DNA from: Clostridia bacterium
GTDB taxonomy: Bacteria; Bacillota; Clostridia; Christensenellales; Aristaeellaceae
NCBI GenBank assembly: GCA_017470945.1
Contig: JAFUXH010000105.1
Location: 1 to 55,157, forward strand
DNA: 55,157 bases
Direction: 5' to 3'
In this document: positions 40,100 through 48,223 of the stretch, in pieces
How the letters are laid out: every line of letters starts with the position of its first letter
Position numbering within the stretch: position 1 is the first letter of the stretch
Notes under the pieces: model-generated
Databases searched by the model: none
Told to the model about the DNA's origin: nothing
What the model saw: the letters and a program-made list of their open reading frames with translations, nothing else
Translations under genes and position numbers: made by a program

Positions 40100-41884
40100 A
40101 TGAAAATCATCTACAACGACGGTCACGTGGCGGAATGCCCCGTGGAGGAAGAACTGGAGGTCATCCGCCATTCCGCGGCGCACATCATGGCCCAGGCGGT
40201 GAAGCGGCTGTATCCCGGCGCGCACTTCGCCTATGGCCCCGCCACCGAAAAGGGCTTCCACTACGACATTGATCTGGGCGACGTGAAGCTCACCGACGAG
40301 GATCTGCCCGCCATCGAAAAGGAAATGCAGAAGATCGTGAAGGAAAACCTGCCCTTCAAGGTCTATCCCCTGCCCCGGGAGGAAGCGGTGAAGCTGATGC
40401 AGGAGCGGGGCGAAATCTACAAGGTGGAGCATATCGCCGATCTGCCGGAGGACGCCACCATCACCTTCTATCAGCAGGGCGATTACATCGATATGTGCGT
40501 GGGCCCGCACCTGACCTACACCAAGGCCCTCAAAGCGTTCAAGCTCACCGCCCTGTCCGGCGCGTACTGGAAGAACGATCAGAAGAATAAGATGCTCACC
40601 CGCCTGAACGGCGTGGCCTTCCGCACCCAGGACGAGCTGAAGGAATACGAAAAGCAGGTGGAAGAGGCGAAGGCCCGGGATCACCGCCGCATCGGCCGGG
40701 ATATGCTGCTGTTCATGACCGACGATCTGATCGGCAAGGGCCTGCCCATGTTCCTGCCCAAGGGCTACACCGTGTGGCAGGAGCTGGAAAACTATATCCG
40801 GGATAAAGAACGCATGCTGGGCTATCAGCACGTGCTGACCCCCTGTGTGGGCACCGTGGATCTGTACAAAACCAGCGGCCATTGGGAGCATTACAAGGAT
40901 AACATGTTCCCCGCCATGGAGGTGGAGGGCGAAAGCTTCGTGCTGCGGCCCATGAACTGCCCCCATCATATGCGCATCTACGCCAACCGGCCACATTCCT
41001 ACCGCGATCTGCCCATCCGCATCGGCGAAATCGCCCACGATTTCCGTTTTGAGGCCAGCGGCACCCTGAAGGGCATCGAGCGCGGCCGCCACTTCTGTCA
41101 GAACGACGCCCACCTGTTCGTCACCCCCGATCAGATCAAGGACGAGGTCAGTTCGGTGGTCGATCTGATTTTCAGCACCTACAAGGATTTCAACATCACC
41201 GATTACCGCTGCGTGCTGAGCCTGCGCGATCCCGAGGACAAGGTGAAGTACCACCAGGACGATGAAATGTGGGAAAAGGCCGAATCCGCCCTGCGGGAAG
41301 TGCTGACCGAGCTGGGCATCGATTTCACCGAAGAGATCGGAGAAGCGGCCTTCTACGGCCCCAAGCTGGATGTGAATGTGAAGCCCGCCGTTGGCGCGGA
41401 ATACACCCTGAGCACCTGCCAGCTGGATTTCTGCCTGCCCGCTAAATTCGACCTGAAATACATCGATAAAGACGGTGTGGAAAAGACCCCCGTGGTGCTG
41501 CACCGGGCCATCCTGGGTTCCCTGGATCGGTTCATGGCTTACCTGATCGAAGAAACCAAGGGCGTGTTCCCCCTGTGGCTGGCCCCGGTGCAGGTGAAGG
41601 TGCTGCCGGTATCCGACAAGAGCATGGATTACGCCGAGCAGGTGTACGAAGCCCTGAAAAAGCAGCGCATCCGGGTGGAATTGGACGATCGGAACGAAAA
41701 GATCGGCTACAAAATCCGCTATGCCCGCCAGGTGGACCGGGTGCCCTACATGATCATCATCGGCGAAAAGGAAATCGCCGAAGGCAATATTTCCGTCCGC
41801 GATCGGGAAACCGATCAGACCAACGTGTACGATCTGGACGCGTTCGCCGCCAAGATCCTGCAGGATATCAAGGATCGGAAATAA
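40100..41884 (+). CDS. thrS: Threonine-tRNA ligase lacking the TGS domain
   Basis: A 594-residue class II synthetase that charges tRNA-Thr and edits Ser-tRNA. The usual N-terminal TGS domain of about 60 residues is absent: only MKIIYNDGHVAECPVEEE precedes the editing domain (HSAAHIMAQAV; DMCVGPHL). The catalytic core has zinc ligands in PMNCPHHM and in VLHRAILGSLDRF, motif 2 RGRHFCQNDAH, and the C-terminal anticodon-binding domain is complete. The ATG follows AGAGGAGGA, so a longer start is unlikely because the T-box terminator ends 35 bases upstream. Some bacteria have such short forms. Regulated by the T-box. Confidence 0.95.
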   Translation: MKIIYNDGHVAECPVEEELEVIRHSAAHIMAQAVKRLYPGAHFAYGPATEKGFHYDIDLGDVKLTDEDLPAIEKEMQKIVKENLPFKVYPLPREEAVKLMQERGEIYKVEHIADLPEDATITFYQQGDYIDMCVGPHLTYTKALKAFKLTALSGAYWKNDQKNKMLTRLNGVAFRTQDELKEYEKQVEEAKARDHRRIGRDMLLFMTDDLIGKGLPMFLPKGYTVWQELENYIRDKERMLGYQHVLTPCVGTVDLYKTSGHWEHYKDNMFPAMEVEGESFVLRPMNCPHHMRIYANRPHSYRDLPIRIGEIAHDFRFEASGTLKGIERGRHFCQNDAHLFVTPDQIKDEVSSVVDLIFSTYKDFNITDYRCVLSLRDPEDKVKYHQDDEMWEKAESALREVLTELGIDFTEEIGEAAFYGPKLDVNVKPAVGAEYTLSTCQLDFCLPAKFDLKYIDKDGVEKTPVVLHRAILGSLDRFMAYLIEETKGVFPLWLAPVQVKVLPVSDKSMDYAEQVYEALKKQRIRVELDDRNEKIGYKIRYARQVDRVPYMIIIGEKEIAEGNISVRDRETDQTNVYDLDAFAAKILQDIKDRK

Positions 41885-41925
41885 GGCGCTATCCGTTTTG
41901 CGACGCTGAAATTCAAATAACCACC

Positions 41926-42248
41926 GCTGCCGTGCCTCCCAAGGCACGGCAGTTCAGGTTGTCGAAAAAGTATTTTCGACAACCTGCGAATCAAATCGGA
42001 ATAAAAATTCCGCTTTGATTCGGAACATCCATTTCCTGCAAAAATGGGTTTTCGACCTCCAAGGAGGCCAAAAACCCGATTTTCGCGGCCGGAAAATGGA
42101 TAGCGGAAGCGGCTTTCAGCCGCTCCTCGGCGACGTACACGCCGCCGCCTGCGGAATGAAATCGAAGGGACTATATGGTCCCTTCGATGCATCCCTGGGG
42201 TTTGTCGATAATCTGTGCTGCCGTGCCTCCCAAGGCACGACAGTTTTT
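41926..42248 (+). repeat. Hairpin chain bounded by a 23-bp direct repeat
   Basis: The same 23 bases stand at 41926-41948 and 42217-42239, 291 bases apart; each is the core of a hairpin with loop TCCCAA. Between them are further strong stems: CAGGTTGTCGAAAA with its full complement (41955-41968 and 41973-41986), CGAATCAAA..CGGAAT with its complement (41987-42022, one mismatch), a two-part stem 42027-42101, AGCGGCT/AGCCGCT (42108-42124), and ATCGAAGGGAC with its full complement (42161-42188). It holds no convincing reading frame. It may be a mobile non-coding element, a rearranged terminator or a structured RNA. Confidence 0.7.
42218..42248 (+). terminator. Terminator at the end of the hairpin chain
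   Basis: CTGCCGTGCC pairs with GGCACGACAG (one mismatch), followed by TTTTT. The first copy at 41927-41952 has a perfect stem but no T run. Confidence 0.75.
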
Positions 42249-42279
42249 AAAATTTACAGATTTTTTTCACTTGATCCTC

Positions 42280-42307
42280 TTTACAATCCCGCAAAACCCG
42301 GTATACT
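42280..42307 (+). promoter_or_regulatory. Promoter of the ZnuA-type gene
   Basis: TTTACA (42280-42285), 16 bases, TATACT (42302-42307). Confidence 0.65.
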
Positions 42308-42352
42308 GTTCGGTGCGGAAGGTTCCGCCAATATCTGATGAAAGGATCGCCC

Positions 42353-43258
42353 ATGAAAAGATTGCTTGCCGTATGCCTGCTGGCGGCGATGCTGCTGCCC
42401 CTGGGGGGCTGCGCCGCGTCAGCGGAAAACGTGACCGTGATGGTCACCTTCTATCCCCTGTACATCCTGGCGGAAAACGTGCTGGACGGCGTGGAAAATG
42501 TGACCCTGCTGTCCATGACCACACCCTCCACCGGGTGCCTGCACGATTATCAGCTGCTGCCCCGGGATATGCGGGCCCTGGCGACCGCGCAATTGCTGCT
42601 GATCAACGGTGCGGGCATGGAAAGCTTCCTGCCCGAGGTGGAAAAGCAGTTTGCCTCCCTCCAGGTGGTGGATTGCTCCCAGGGCGTGGATCTGCTGGCC
42701 GAGGAGGATCATGACGAGGTGGAAGAAACGGGCCACGACCACGGCGAATTCAACGCCCACATCTGGCTGGACCCGCAAAACGCCATCCAGATGGTGAACA
42801 ACATGACCGCCGCCTTCACGGACCTGCTGCCCGATCGGGCCGGGCAGATCCGCGAAAACGCCCAAGCGTACACCCAGCTGCTGACCGATCTGGACGCGGA
42901 GCTGCGGGAGGCCATCGCTCAGCTGCCCCGGAAAAAGATCGTCACCTTCCACGAGGCTTTCCCCTATTTCGCCCGGGCCTACGGGCTGGATGTGGTGGCC
43001 GTGGTGGCGCTGGAGCCGGAGGAGCCGGTATCTCCCCGCATGCTGGCGGAGGTGATCGCGGCGGTGAAGGAAAATGACAACCCGCCCCTGTTCTCCGAGC
43101 CGCAATATGAAAACGCCGCCCTGAAAGCGGTGGCCCAGGAAACCGGCGCGCCGGTATTCGAATTGGACCCCCTGGTCACCGGTGAGGGCGAAAAAACGGC
43201 CTATCAGGACGTGATGCGCAAAAACCTGGCCGTGCTTCAGGAAGCCCTGGGCGACTGA
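42353..43258 (+). CDS. Metal ABC transporter substrate-binding lipoprotein (ZnuA/AdcA-like)
   Basis: A 301-residue lipoprotein. Lipobox LPLGGC with lipid Cys20. The cluster 9 solute-binding fold is shown by VTFYPLYILAENV, a short acidic/His loop (EEDHDEVEETGHDHGEFNAHIWLDP) typical of zinc binders, and FHEAFPYFARAYGL. It would deliver zinc or manganese to a membrane permease. No permease or ATPase gene is near, so it is an orphan here. ATG at 42353 with AAAGGA upstream. The VOC gene follows 22 bases later. Confidence 0.88.
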   Translation: MKRLLAVCLLAAMLLPLGGCAASAENVTVMVTFYPLYILAENVLDGVENVTLLSMTTPSTGCLHDYQLLPRDMRALATAQLLLINGAGMESFLPEVEKQFASLQVVDCSQGVDLLAEEDHDEVEETGHDHGEFNAHIWLDPQNAIQMVNNMTAAFTDLLPDRAGQIRENAQAYTQLLTDLDAELREAIAQLPRKKIVTFHEAFPYFARAYGLDVVAVVALEPEEPVSPRMLAEVIAAVKENDNPPLFSEPQYENAALKAVAQETGAPVFELDPLVTGEGEKTAYQDVMRKNLAVLQEALGD

Positions 43259-43280
43259 CCGCCAGAAGGAGCGATCATCC

Positions 43281-43694
43281 GTGCCGCGCCTGGATGGATT
43301 CGGCCTGCTCGTCAATGATATGCCCGCCATGATCCGGTTTTACCGGGACGCGCTGGGCTTTGAGATCAAGGAAGATGAAAGCGCGGAAAACGTGTATCTG
43401 ATCAAGGACGGCACGCTGTTCCTGCTTTACGACCGGAAGGATTTCGAAAAAATGACCGGACACACGTACCAGTACGTGCAGGGCTTCAACGGACATTTCG
43501 AATTGGCCTTATACGTTGACACCTTTGCGGAGGTGGACGCGTTCTACGCCCAAGCCATCAGCCGCGGCGTCGCCCCGGTGATGGCGCCCACCACCGAGCC
43601 CTGGGGGCAAAGGACCTGCTATATCGCCGACCCGGAAGGCAACCTGATCGAAATCGGATCGTGGGATAAACCGTACGAGAAGAAAGACGATTGA
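43281..43694 (+). CDS. VOC-family (glyoxalase/bleomycin-resistance fold) protein
   Basis: A 137-residue single-module VOC protein. It begins with the typical LLVNDMPAMIRFYRDALGFEI and ends with YIADPEGNLIEIGSW, the strand carrying a metal-ligand Glu. Members bind metals and small electrophiles or antibiotics; the substrate is not readable. GTG start at 43281 after AGAAGGAGC. Cotranscribed with the ZnuA-type gene. Confidence 0.88.
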   Translation: MPRLDGFGLLVNDMPAMIRFYRDALGFEIKEDESAENVYLIKDGTLFLLYDRKDFEKMTGHTYQYVQGFNGHFELALYVDTFAEVDAFYAQAISRGVAPVMAPTTEPWGQRTCYIADPEGNLIEIGSWDKPYEKKDD

Positions 43695-43705
43695 TCCGCG
43701 CATAC

Positions 43706-43736
43706 AAAAACAGGAGCGAATTTGCTCCTGTTTTTT
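43706..43736 (+). terminator. Terminator of the ZnuA-VOC transcript
   Basis: CAGGAGC pairs with GCTCCTG (43711-43717 with 43724-43730), flanked by A and T runs. Confidence 0.9.
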
Positions 43737-43783
43737 GATCCTGTTTTCAAATAAAACGATTCACGCGAAATTTGAAGGCTTCT

Positions 43784-43906
43784 GTCATCCCGCGTGGAGC
43801 GGAGCCAAAGGCGAAGCGGAATCGAGGGATCTATCAGTTGACTGTACAAGCCGCGCCAGATCCCTCCGCTTCCTTCCGCCTTCAGCTCCATTTCGGTCGG
43901 GATGAC
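43784..43906. repeat. Dispersed palindromic intergenic repeat, copy B
   Basis: The ends are inverted: GTCATCCCG (43784-43792) and CGGGATGAC (43898-43906). The two arms (to 43832 and from 43859) are imperfect inverted copies about 49 bases long. Bases 43813-43832 (GAAGCGGAATCGAGGGATCT) are the exact reverse complement of 6210-6229. It carries no reading frame and resembles a miniature inverted-repeat element. It lies between the VOC terminator and the recN stop, and may also stop recN transcripts. Confidence 0.7.
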
Positions 43907-43972
43907 TGCGTTTTTATTGCCTGGTATTTTGTTACAATTCTAAAATGCGTTCAGGATAAATTGCGTGATGAT

Positions 43973-45628
43973 TCAGCGCCGCAGCATTTCCCTGGCGTGG
44001 CTGCGGGCACTTTCCGGGTCGCCGCCCAGCATACGGGCGATCTCGTTGACCCGGGCCTCCCCCGTCAGCGGGGTCAGGCGGGTATGGGTGCGCTGGCCGT
44101 CAAAATATTTTTCCACCAGGTAATGGTGATCGGCCAGGGCGGCGATCTGCTGCAAATGGGTGACGCACAGCACCTGATGCTCCCGGGCGATGGCCGCCAT
44201 TTTTTCGCCCACCACCTGGGCGGCTTTGCCGGAAATACCGGTGTCGATCTCATCGAAAATCATGGAGGGCACCCCCTCCCGCTGGGCCGCCACCGATTTG
44301 ATGGCCAGCATCAGCCGGGATAATTCGCCTCCGGAGGCGATTTTCGACAGGGGCTGCAATTCCTCCCCCCGGTTGGGGGCGATCAGGAAGGCCGCCGTTT
44401 CGCTGCCCAAAGCGCCGGGCGGGCAGGGCGTCAGGGATACCTGGAATCGGGTGCCGGCCATATTCAAATCCCGCAGCTGGGTTTCCATATCGGCTTCGAA
44501 TTTCCGGGCCAGCTTTTGCCGGGAGGCCGTCAGCGCCTGGGCGGAGCGCTGGTATTGCGCGCCCAGGGCCTTTTCCTGCCGGGCCGCTTCGTCGATATCG
44601 TCATCCAGGCTCTCAAAGCCAGCCAGTTCCCGCTCGATCTCCTTCAATTTTTCGATCATTTCTCCGGTGGACGCGCCGCCGTATTTGCGGCTCAGCCGCC
44701 GGATCAGATCCAGCCTCGCCTGCACCTGCTCCAGCCGGTCGGGATCGCTGTCCAGGTGAGACAGCATGTCCCGCAGGGTCAAGCCGATATCCTCCACCTC
44801 GTAATACGCCCCGTCCAGCCGGGCCAGCAGAGCGGCGTAGCGCTCATCCAAATTTTCAATAGGCCGCAGGGCGTCGATGGCCGTGCGCAGCGCTTCCACC
44901 GCCGGCGCGCCGCCGTCGTACACCGATTCGAAGGCCTCCCGCAGCCCATTCTCGATCTTTTCCGCGTGGCGGAAGCGGTCCCGCTCCCGGGCCAGGTCGT
45001 CCTCCTCCCCGGCGGTCAGCTTCGCGCCCTTCAATTCCTTTTGCCGGATGCGCAAAAGCTCCATGCGTTCCCCCGCCTGGGCGCTTTGCTTCTGCAATTG
45101 ATCCAGGCGGCGCTTCACATCCCGCCAGGCGGCGTAATCCTGCTGCACCGCGGCCATCAGCTGCCGGTGGGCGTCATCGCCGGTCGCGTCCAGCATACCC
45201 AGGTGGCGCTTCTCATCCATCAGGGATTGATGCTCGTGCTGGCCGTGGATATCCATCAGCAGCGCCGCGAATTGCTGATACTGGGACAGGGGCATCAGCG
45301 TGCCGTTGACCCGGCAGGAGGACCGGCCCTGGGCAGTGATTTCCCGGGAAAGGATCAGCTCGCTGCCCTCATCCAATTCCTGCTCCTTCAGCATTTTCTG
45401 CACCGCCGGGCAATCCGAAACGTCAAAAAGGCCCTCAACACGGGCCTTTTCTTCTCCCTTGCGGATCAATTCCTTCTGGGCGCGCCCACCCAGCAGCAGC
45501 ACCACCGCGTCCACCAGGATGGATTTGCCCGCGCCGGTTTCGCCAGTGAGCACGTGCAGGCCGGAGGAGAATTCCACCTGCATCTGATCCATCAGCGCGA
45601 TATTGCGGATCGATAGGGAAAGCAGCAT
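43973..45628 (-). CDS. recN: DNA repair protein RecN
   Basis: A 551-residue SMC-like ATPase for double-strand-break repair. Walker A GETGAGKS lies at 29-36, a long coiled coil with the hinge at about 150-350, and the C-terminal signature and Walker B (SGGELSRLMLAIK; IFDEIDTGISG) with VTHLQQIAA. Complete. Twelve bases after argR with AGAGGAAA as ribosome site. Confidence 0.95.
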   Translation of the reverse strand: MLLSLSIRNIALMDQMQVEFSSGLHVLTGETGAGKSILVDAVVLLLGGRAQKELIRKGEEKARVEGLFDVSDCPAVQKMLKEQELDEGSELILSREITAQGRSSCRVNGTLMPLSQYQQFAALLMDIHGQHEHQSLMDEKRHLGMLDATGDDAHRQLMAAVQQDYAAWRDVKRRLDQLQKQSAQAGERMELLRIRQKELKGAKLTAGEEDDLARERDRFRHAEKIENGLREAFESVYDGGAPAVEALRTAIDALRPIENLDERYAALLARLDGAYYEVEDIGLTLRDMLSHLDSDPDRLEQVQARLDLIRRLSRKYGGASTGEMIEKLKEIERELAGFESLDDDIDEAARQEKALGAQYQRSAQALTASRQKLARKFEADMETQLRDLNMAGTRFQVSLTPCPPGALGSETAAFLIAPNRGEELQPLSKIASGGELSRLMLAIKSVAAQREGVPSMIFDEIDTGISGKAAQVVGEKMAAIAREHQVLCVTHLQQIAALADHHYLVEKYFDGQRTHTRLTPLTGEARVNEIARMLGGDPESARSHAREMLRR

Positions 45629-45640
45629 ATTGATTTCCTC

Positions 45641-46090
45641 TTATTTCAGCAATTCCCGGAAGCTGATCACGGCCTTTTCGGCCTCCGCTTCGTTCTGGGC
45701 GATCACCAGGATGGTATTGTCCCCCGCCATGGTGCCCAGGATCTCGGGCAAACGCATGGAATCGATAGCCTCCGCCGCCACGTTGGCGCTGCCGGACAGG
45801 GTTTTGATCACGATGATGTTGCTGGCGGAATTGATGCTCAGCACCGATTCCTTGAACATGCGCACGAACCGATCGGTCAGCCCATGCTCCGCCTTATCGG
45901 CGGTGGCGTATTTATACCCGCCCTTGCTGGAAAGCACCTTCAGCAGGCGCAATTCCTTGATATCCCGGGACACGGTAGCCTGGGTGACCACGATGCCCAT
46001 TTCCCGCAGCTTGGCCGCCAATTCTTCCTGGGTTTCGATATCGTTTTGCTCAATCAGGCTCAGAATCGCCGTTTGCCGAGCGTTCTTCAT
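45641..46090 (-). CDS. argR: Arginine repressor ArgR
   Basis: A 149-residue regulator of arginine metabolism. Winged helix-turn-helix about 1-70 with TQATVSRDIKEL; C-terminal hexamerisation and arginine-binding domain with GTMAGDNTILVI. The gene order nadK-argR-recN is typical of Firmicutes. Six bases after nadK. Whether it controls genes in this window cannot be seen; no clear ARG box was found. Confidence 0.95.
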   Translation of the reverse strand: MKNARQTAILSLIEQNDIETQEELAAKLREMGIVVTQATVSRDIKELRLLKVLSSKGGYKYATADKAEHGLTDRFVRMFKESVLSINSASNIIVIKTLSGSANVAAEAIDSMRLPEILGTMAGDNTILVIAQNEAEAEKAVISFRELLK

Positions 46091-46096
46091 GGGTAT

Positions 46097-46948
46097 TCAC
46101 TCCTGTTCCTCATCTTGATTCCAGATTTTTTGCTTCCTTCGCAGCGTGCTGAAAAACTGGTGATCGAGCGGGCGGATCAGCAGCATTTCCTCCTCCGCCA
46201 GCGCAATATCCACCTGGGCTTCCTCCGTCACCGGCAGCAGCGTTTGCCCGTCGATGGCCAATTGCAACCGCCGCCTGTCCCGCCCGTGGGCAATCAGGGT
46301 CACCCGGGTGTTCAGCGGCAGCAGCACGGGCCGCAGCAGCAATTCCCTGGCAGCGATGGCCGTCACCGTCAGGCACTGCACGTCGGGCCGCACGATGGGC
46401 CCGCCGGAGGACAGGGCATAGGCCGTGGAGCCCAGGGGCGTGGCGATCACGATGCCATCCCCATGAGCGCCCAGCACCCGTTCCCCATCGGCGATGACGG
46501 TGGTTTCGATCACACCGGGGTGTTCCCCCCGGGTCAGGGATAAATCATTCAGCGCAAGGTATCTTTTTCCTTCATATTGGGCCGCCAGCAGCGGGCAATG
46601 GGCCAGGCGATAGCGGCCTTGCAGCAGCATATCGGCCGTTTCCTCCGGCTGATCGGCGCTGCCATCCATCAAAAAGCCCACGGTACCGGCATTGACCCCA
46701 AACAGCGGAACACCGCCCGCGATGGCGCCGGACACCGCCCTCAGCAGCGTGCCGTCGCCCCCGAAGGCCACCAGCGCCTGCACGCCGTCCGGCACATGAT
46801 CCGCCGCCCGGCCCACGCCCTGCCGGGCCAGCCAGGGCTCCGTATACACATCGCACGCGCGCCGGGACAAACTGGCCGCCAGCGCCTGGGCCGCGATGAT
46901 GCCCCGGGGCTGATAAGGATTCGCATAGAAGAAGAAAGCGGGCTTCAT
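46097..46948 (-). CDS. nadK: NAD kinase
   Basis: A 283-residue kinase that makes NADP from NAD. The GGDGT motif lies at 63-67 (AFGGDGTLLRA). NDLSL and the Gly-rich GDGIVIATPLGSTAYALSSGGP are conserved. The Met at 46948 is chosen because GGAGG lies six bases upstream; the frame is open seven codons further. First gene of nadK-argR-recN. Confidence 0.95.
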   Translation of the reverse strand: MKPAFFFYANPYQPRGIIAAQALAASLSRRACDVYTEPWLARQGVGRAADHVPDGVQALVAFGGDGTLLRAVSGAIAGGVPLFGVNAGTVGFLMDGSADQPEETADMLLQGRYRLAHCPLLAAQYEGKRYLALNDLSLTRGEHPGVIETTVIADGERVLGAHGDGIVIATPLGSTAYALSSGGPIVRPDVQCLTVTAIAARELLLRPVLLPLNTRVTLIAHGRDRRRLQLAIDGQTLLPVTEEAQVDIALAEEEMLLIRPLDHQFFSTLRRKQKIWNQDEEQE

Positions 46949-46972
46949 TTCATTCCTCCATTTCTGCATATC

Positions 46973-47001
46973 ATCATACCATATTCACGAAAAATTCACA
47001 A
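46973..47001 (-). promoter_or_regulatory. Promoter of nadK-argR-recN
   Basis: On the minus strand TTGTGA (47001-46996), 17 bases, TATGAT (46978-46973). Confidence 0.65.
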
Positions 47002-47040
47002 GCCGTAAAAGGAAAAGAAACAGGATTTTTCCGCATTTAC

Positions 47041-47069
47041 TTGACAAAATCTTTCCAACCGCCTATCAT
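47041..47069 (+). promoter_or_regulatory. Promoter of tsaC
   Basis: Perfect TTGACA (47041-47046), 17 bases, TATCAT (47064-47069). It is divergent from the nadK promoter 40 bases away. Confidence 0.75.
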
Positions 47070-47129
47070 AGTGCAGCGGCCGGCGATGCATAATTTCCCG
47101 GTCCGTCCGGAAAGGAGCATAACGACCTG

Positions 47130-48146
47130 ATGAATACCCTTTGCGTGCCCTCGGGGCCTGAATCGATCCAGACCGCCGCTGATTTGCTTCGTCGGGGCCA
47201 GGTAGTGGCCTTCCCCACTGAAACGGTGTACGGCCTGGGGGCCGACGCCTTGAACGATGCAGCCGTGCGGGCCATTTTTACCGCCAAGGAGCGGCCGGCC
47301 GACAATCCTTTGATCGTGCACGTGGCGGAGCAGGGCCAGTTGGAGGGGCTGTGCCACGTTACGGATACCGCCAAAAAGCTCATGGACGCCTACTGGCCCG
47401 GTCCCCTGACCCTGCTTTTGATGAAAACCTCCCGGGTGCCCGACGTTACCACCGCGGGGCTGCCCTCCGTGGCAGTGCGCTGCCCCCGGCATCCGGTGGC
47501 CCTGGCGCTGCTGCGGGCCTGCAAGGTGCCCATCGCCGCCCCAAGCGCCAACCGCTCCGGCCGGCCCAGCCCGACTACCGCCGCCCATGTGTACGAGGAT
47601 ATGCAGGGCCGCATCCCCATGATCCTGGATGGGGGCAATTGCCAGGTGGGCGTGGAATCCACCGTGGTGGATCTGACGGGCGATATCCCCTGCGTGCTGC
47701 GCCCCGGCGCCATCACGCCCCAGGATATCGCCGCCGTGGCCGGAAACTGCACCGTGGCATCCAGCGTGATGCGCCCCCTGAAGGAGGGCGAGCGCGCCCC
47801 TTCCCCCGGCATGAAGCACCGGCATTACGCCCCCCGGGCCAAGATGACCGTGCTGGTGGGGCCCGATGAAAACGTAACGGCGGAAATGATCCGCCGGTAT
47901 GACGCGGCGGAAAACGCCGTGATCCTGGCCCACGATTCCCTGCTGCCCGCCTTCGGCCCCCGCCGGGCGTTCGGCCTGGGAAACAGCCCCCGGGAAAGCG
48001 CGCATCTGCTGTTTCAGCGGCTGCGGGAAATGGATGAAACGGGCTGCACCCTGATCCTGGCCCAGGGGTGGGAAGCCCAGGGCGAGGGCCTGGCCGTGAT
48101 GAACCGCATGGCCCGGGCGGCGGCCTTTGACATTGTGGAATTATAA
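47130..48146 (+). CDS. tsaC: L-threonylcarbamoyladenylate synthase (Sua5-type)
   Basis: A 338-residue enzyme that makes the threonylcarbamoyl-AMP precursor for the t6A modification of ANN-decoding tRNAs. The YrdC domain is about 10-200 (VVAFPTETVYGLGADA; PIAAPSANRSGRPSPT; GVESTVVDL). An added C-terminal Sua5 domain (about 225-338) follows the linker SPGMKHRHYAP, so it is the long Sua5 (YwlC) form. Ribosome site AAAGGAG is 12 bases before the ATG, a little far. Confidence 0.94.
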   Translation: MNTLCVPSGPESIQTAADLLRRGQVVAFPTETVYGLGADALNDAAVRAIFTAKERPADNPLIVHVAEQGQLEGLCHVTDTAKKLMDAYWPGPLTLLLMKTSRVPDVTTAGLPSVAVRCPRHPVALALLRACKVPIAAPSANRSGRPSPTTAAHVYEDMQGRIPMILDGGNCQVGVESTVVDLTGDIPCVLRPGAITPQDIAAVAGNCTVASSVMRPLKEGERAPSPGMKHRHYAPRAKMTVLVGPDENVTAEMIRRYDAAENAVILAHDSLLPAFGPRRAFGLGNSPRESAHLLFQRLREMDETGCTLILAQGWEAQGEGLAVMNRMARAAAFDIVEL

Positions 48147-48171
48147 TTTTTCAAATTGATCCCGCGCAAAA

Positions 48172-48211
48172 ACCGGTACAGCCTCCTGATCAGGCGCTGT
48201 ACCGGCTTCTT
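48172..48211. terminator. Bidirectional terminator between tsaC and the convergent glycosidase gene
   Basis: CCGGTACAGC pairs perfectly with GCTGTACCGG, with an inner GCCT/AGGC. The plus strand continues CTTCTTTTCTT; the minus strand continues TTTTT. Confidence 0.85.
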
Positions 48212-48223
48212 TTCTTATAAAAA

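Noticed and set aside
40037-41947. 636-residue minus-strand frame opposite thrS
   Set aside because: It runs through the T-box terminator and mirrors thrS codons.
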